Positions 60,530 through 64,000 of a stretch of 64,000 nucleotides of DNA are shown piece after piece. This stretch comes from Labia minor. Taxonomy: Eukaryota; Arthropoda; Insecta; Dermaptera; Spongiphoridae. Both the position numbers and the translations under genes were made by a program. Positions within the stretch are counted from its first letter, which is position 1. Each line of letters begins with the position of its first letter. The notes under the pieces are model-generated. The model saw only the letters and a program-made list of their open reading frames with translations, searched no databases and was not told where the DNA came from. The DNA is taken from contig OY720344.1 of assembly GCA_963082975.1 (NCBI GenBank), forward strand, positions 70,212,546-70,276,545. Reading direction: 5' to 3'.

Positions 60530-61255
60530 GTAGATTAGAAAAATTTATAGAAGAAGAAATGTAATCAATCAAACACCTCCACTCGAAGATCACTTATAAG
60601 TTTAATAATTTTTTTTTTTTATTTTATTTTTATTATTAATATTATACTTATTATTTTGTTAAAGGTTAATATTGTTTTAAGATAACTGTTCTAATTTCTA
60701 AAAAATTATTTTTTAAAAAGGAGCATCCAGAACATCAATTTTATTACTTGGATATGTAGGTAACAAAATACGAGGATGATGATGATCTGCCCTTTGTTTT
60801 AGGTAAATTCATTTCATTTTTATTATATTTATATAGTAAATTTATAACCATATGTACGTTTTTATGGCTGTTTTGCATCAATAAAGTAAATTTGCCAATC
60901 GTTTACGCTCTTGGTAGGCACCATTTTATTTGTTTTACCATAATGGTGATATTCTGTATTTAAACTATAATAATGGTCAACTGTTCAAAAAGGTAAAAAA
61001 TAAATAAAAAAGTCTATAGTAATTATACTATACCTAAATTATTTTTATATTTCATATGTTTAATTGTTCATAATATCTATGAGTTGGCTATTCATTTAAT
61101 ATAATATATGCACTTATATATTTACTCTTTTTTTGTTTTAAAATTATTATGTATAATTTTTAATATGTTTATCATCTCATTTAGAAGTAATACCTATTTT
61201 AAAATAAATTAACAAATTATAAAGTTACTCTAAATTGTTCAAATAAATTTCATAA
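60530..61255. other. AT-rich stretch, no gene seen
   Basis: Nothing recognised. Confidence 0.5.
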
Positions 61256-61262
61256 AAAATAT

Positions 61263-61998
61263 GAGCTGTGGCCAGGCACAGAACCGACTGACGATTTAAA
61301 ATAAATTAATTTCCAAACATTATATATATTATATATATATATATATAAAGTATTAAAAAAAAAATTTTAAAAACTTTAATTAGAATGACTAAATTATATT
61401 ATCTTGGTTATTATTTTTAGTTTAATTAATTAATTGTTTATCACTACTATATATTTTAAGTGAAATATTTTCTGACAATGAATATAAAATTAATACTTTG
61501 CAAATTTCCACTTCCGGTTTCCTGATATACACCAAAATTTGATTAATTCATGCTACTGATGCATTAAGTAAATATACCAAATTTTATCAAAATCCGTTGG
61601 GCCGTTGAAACTATACACGTCTATAAGGAGACACAATGGACAGACGGACGGACAGACATCATTCCTAGACAAAAAAAAAATAATAATTTACACTTTGAAA
61701 TAGTAATATTAAAAATAGTTAATAGCGTATAGATAATAACGACCTTGGAGTCACCAATTAGCTGTAAGAAAAAGTCATGTAATCACTTTTATATGTTATG
61801 GGAAAAACAACATATATTTGTATATTTGGCTAATAAACATACTTTTTAAACTAAAACTAAACTAAACGGGCAGACATCATGTTAAAAATACTTTTTTTCT
61901 GTTAACAAAATGCATGATTCGTGGAGATATGTAAAAATCTTCACATGTGACATTTAGCGTGAAAATAATACCTTTCCCTCCCTTTCGTCGGCCGGTAA
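61263..61998 (+). repeat. Family A element split by a 208-bp insertion
   Basis: The head is GAGCTGTGGCCAGGCACAG (a head subtype shared with 63698), then the AT-rich block, 'gatgcattaagtaaatatacc', 'aatccgttgggccgttg', and GACGGACGGACAGACATC. It is interrupted at 61663 and resumes at 61871 with CAGACATCAT, 'gaaatgcatgattcgtgg'-type sequence and tail TCGTCGGCCGGTAA. Confidence 0.8.
61663..61870. mobile_element. 208-bp insertion with 10-bp flanking duplication
   Basis: Flanked by CAGACATCAT at 61653-61662 and 61871-61880; the match extends leftwards with one difference. The insert begins TCCTAGAC followed by a 10-A run and has no obvious TIRs or open frame. A duplication of this size plus an A-run near one end fits a short retroposed sequence, but no tRNA-like boxes are evident. 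Confidence 0.65.
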
Positions 61999-62004
61999 TG
62001 AATA

Positions 62005-63690
62005 ATTATTATGGTTATTATTTAAAAGAACTTCTATATAACTTAAGTCAAAAATACAATTAAATTTTACAAATTAATAAACAAAATATATGTTTGATAA
62101 TAACATGATGTTTAAAATACCTTAATGGAAATTAATTTTGGGTCTACGAGTTTTTTTTTGTAGAATTTGCTCTATATCATATTTATTTGAAGCGGCCTAT
62201 GCTCATAAAGGTTGAAGATATTATTAAAACTTTCAATGAAGTGGTAGGCTAAAAATTATTTAAATTTAGGACATTTAAAACATGTGGCTTAAATTATATA
62301 TAGAATAATTTCATCAATACAGATTGACTGGATCCAATATTATATGTATATCGGTATAATTTAGTTGAGAACGAAAATGAAATTATCCACCAAAATCTAT
62401 AAACTTGCAATAATAAACAATAACATCTTAATTATTTTGCATTTAGTCTTAAATGAACCTACATACTCATTTCAGTATTGCCAGGACGATATAAAATATA
62501 ATCTATTGAGCGAATCAACCTCACCTTTATTTCACTCTCTTTTTTATTCGCATTTTAATCCTCAACTTCTCTACTCGCAATCTTTTATTACCCTTTTCAT
62601 TCATTATATATATAGAAAATAAACCCGTGTTATTACCTTTTAATTATGGAAGGGAATTTTACTTACTTAAAAAAATTAAACATTCCTATCCTTATATATA
62701 ATTATCATTATTTTGAAAATTAAATTAGATTTGAAATTATATATATAGTGGTTTAAATTTACAGCCTTATGGCCATCTACCACATTTGAAATTAATATTG
62801 TAATAAAGATTAATATAATAAATTAATTTCATTATTTCTTTCTTCAAAATGATAAAGTCACATGAGGACAGAGACCGTCACGAATTAGTATATATATATT
62901 ATATATGAATGAATAAATTCACAGAGAAATGATCAATATTAACAGAATCTAAGTAATGAATCCAGTGTCATCAACTCCTGACAACCAATCATAAAATCAC
63001 GATAAATGAATTACTCTATCAGTCGCTTTGTCAATCATCTTATGGCTCATTCAACTAAAATCTATATATTCATATAAAATATATTAAATTTAATAATATT
63101 TGTTAATATATTAATCCTATTCTACTTGTATCTCACTCAAAATTAATTAAACTCAAGTGGGCACAATAGATAACCATAATGATTCAGTCCGTTTATCAAA
63201 AAACATTCCTCTTTCTCCTTCTTTTCGGATTCTCTTTCATACAGCTGCATTTTTTTTCCACCTTGAAATTCTGCCTTTCCTTTTTTAAACCTTATTTTTT
63301 TCCTCCCGGTTGATGCATCAACAGCGGAGATGTCTAAAGAAAGACGAGCAGTAGGCGAAACACGTCGAATACCGTTACTCGCCTTCTAGAATTGCAGATG
63401 AGAAGAGCAAATCCATTTCCTCATAAACAAACAGATAATAAAGCCACCACTCAAATTAAGTATTAGTAAAGAAACGCTTTGATGAAAATAAAAATATAAA
63501 ACAGATTGTTGACTTTGGAATATAGCATTATAAATAAATAAATAATAAGTTTTCATTCCTTTTTTCATTAAAAATATACGTTTAAGTGAAAAAATAAAAT
63601 AAAAAAAATGCTTTCAAATTATTATTTGAATCGTATGAAATTGTTTATTATGTACAGATTTTAAAGGTTTATGTTTTATCAGGAGCAGAT
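62005..63690. other. AT-rich stretch, no gene seen
   Basis: An 85-codon ATG-containing frame at 62365-62622 is AT-driven. A patch at 63300-63395 is GC-richer and unassigned. Confidence 0.5.
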
Positions 63691-63697
63691 TTAAAAA

Positions 63698-63876
63698 ATT
63701 GAGCTGTGGCCAGGCACAGAAGTGACCGATTTGAATTAAATTAATTTTCAAACAATATTATATTATATATATAAAGTATAAAAAAAAATATTTTAAAACT
63801 TAAATTAAAATTATATTATCTTGGTTTTTATTTTTAGTTTAATAACTCAATTATTAATTACTACTATATTTTAAGT
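63698..63876 (+). repeat. Family A head, truncated
   Basis: GAGCTGTGGCCAGGCACAG and the same AT-rich block as 61263 ('attatattatcttgg', 'ctactatattttaagt'). It stops exactly where a hAT-like terminus starts. Confidence 0.75.
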
Positions 63877-64000
63877 CAGCGGCTTCCAACCTGTGGGGCG
63901 CGAATGTATTAGAACCAATTTCAAAGGAAATTAGATTATTACAAAATTTAAGGGGGCTCAAGAATTTTTTTTAGAAAAAGGGGGGGGGCGCCGGTACTGA
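63877..64000 (+). mobile_element. hAT-like element, cut by window end
   Basis: Begins CAGCGGCTTCCAACCTGTGG, continues 'ggcgcgaatg' and 'aagggggctcaagaa', and includes a G9 run near 63981-63989. CAG-G-TTC-AACC starts are typical of hAT-derived elements. It is inserted in the family A copy. Its right end lies outside the window. Confidence 0.6.

Overview
The window is eukaryotic nuclear DNA. It is strongly A+T-rich (about three quarters by eye) and full of (TA)n, homopolymer runs and other microsatellites. It carries decayed animal-type transposons: mariner, hAT-like MITEs, Helitrons, a non-LTR (LINE) family and tRNA-derived SINEs. This mix suggests an invertebrate, most likely an arthropod with an AT-rich, repeat-rich genome. 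I cannot name a species. No complete protein-coding host gene is visible. At this base composition an open frame of about 90-100 codons is expected by chance a few times in 64 kb. Every longer frame I could interpret overlaps a transposon remnant.

Layout. 0-6.6 kb is AT-rich with one inverted copy of a moderately repeated family (called 'family A' here). 6.66-7.11 kb is an isolated GC-rich island that could be a promoter or first exon. 7.5-9.0 kb holds a terminal-inverted-repeat MITE ('family C') and an inverted SINE. 10-13.7 kb holds a hAT-like MITE, a LINE tail, a SINE and a complete family A element. 15.3-16.6 kb is a chimera on the minus strand: a Helitron 3' terminus, a LINE reverse-transcriptase fragment and the C-terminal end of a Helitron helicase. 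17.7-18.2 kb is a long fold-back palindrome made of two family A heads, followed by the best LINE copy (18.5-19.3 kb). 20.9-21.2 kb is a decayed mariner. 25.5-26.0 kb is a second GC-rich island ending in a plausible splice donor.

27.5-30.9 kb is a nest: a Helitron inserted precisely between A and T of a family C element, then a second Helitron in inverted orientation whose LINE segment was itself hit by a hAT-like MITE with a perfect 8-bp target duplication. 32.4-34.7 kb has two SINE copies and 35.1-36.3 kb has family C and hAT copies. 37.5 kb has a LINE tail, 40.1 kb an imperfect TIR element and 41.5 kb another family A copy. 46.5 kb has an unrelated Helitron-like 3' end, and 47.6-48.5 kb a deleted mariner with TA target sites. 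48.9 kb is a 183-bp TIR element. 50.3-53.4 kb has two more Helitron/LINE chimeras plus two TIR elements. 53.4-64 kb has SINE pieces, hAT-like MITEs and two more family A copies, one split by a 208-bp insertion.

How the pieces relate. At least four Helitron 3' ends are joined to the same LINE 3' segment through similar junction sequence. The LINE piece therefore entered a Helitron once and was then spread by it. The other families record later insertions. I found no CRISPR, operon, rRNA or intact tRNA gene, and no coherent new multi-gene system.
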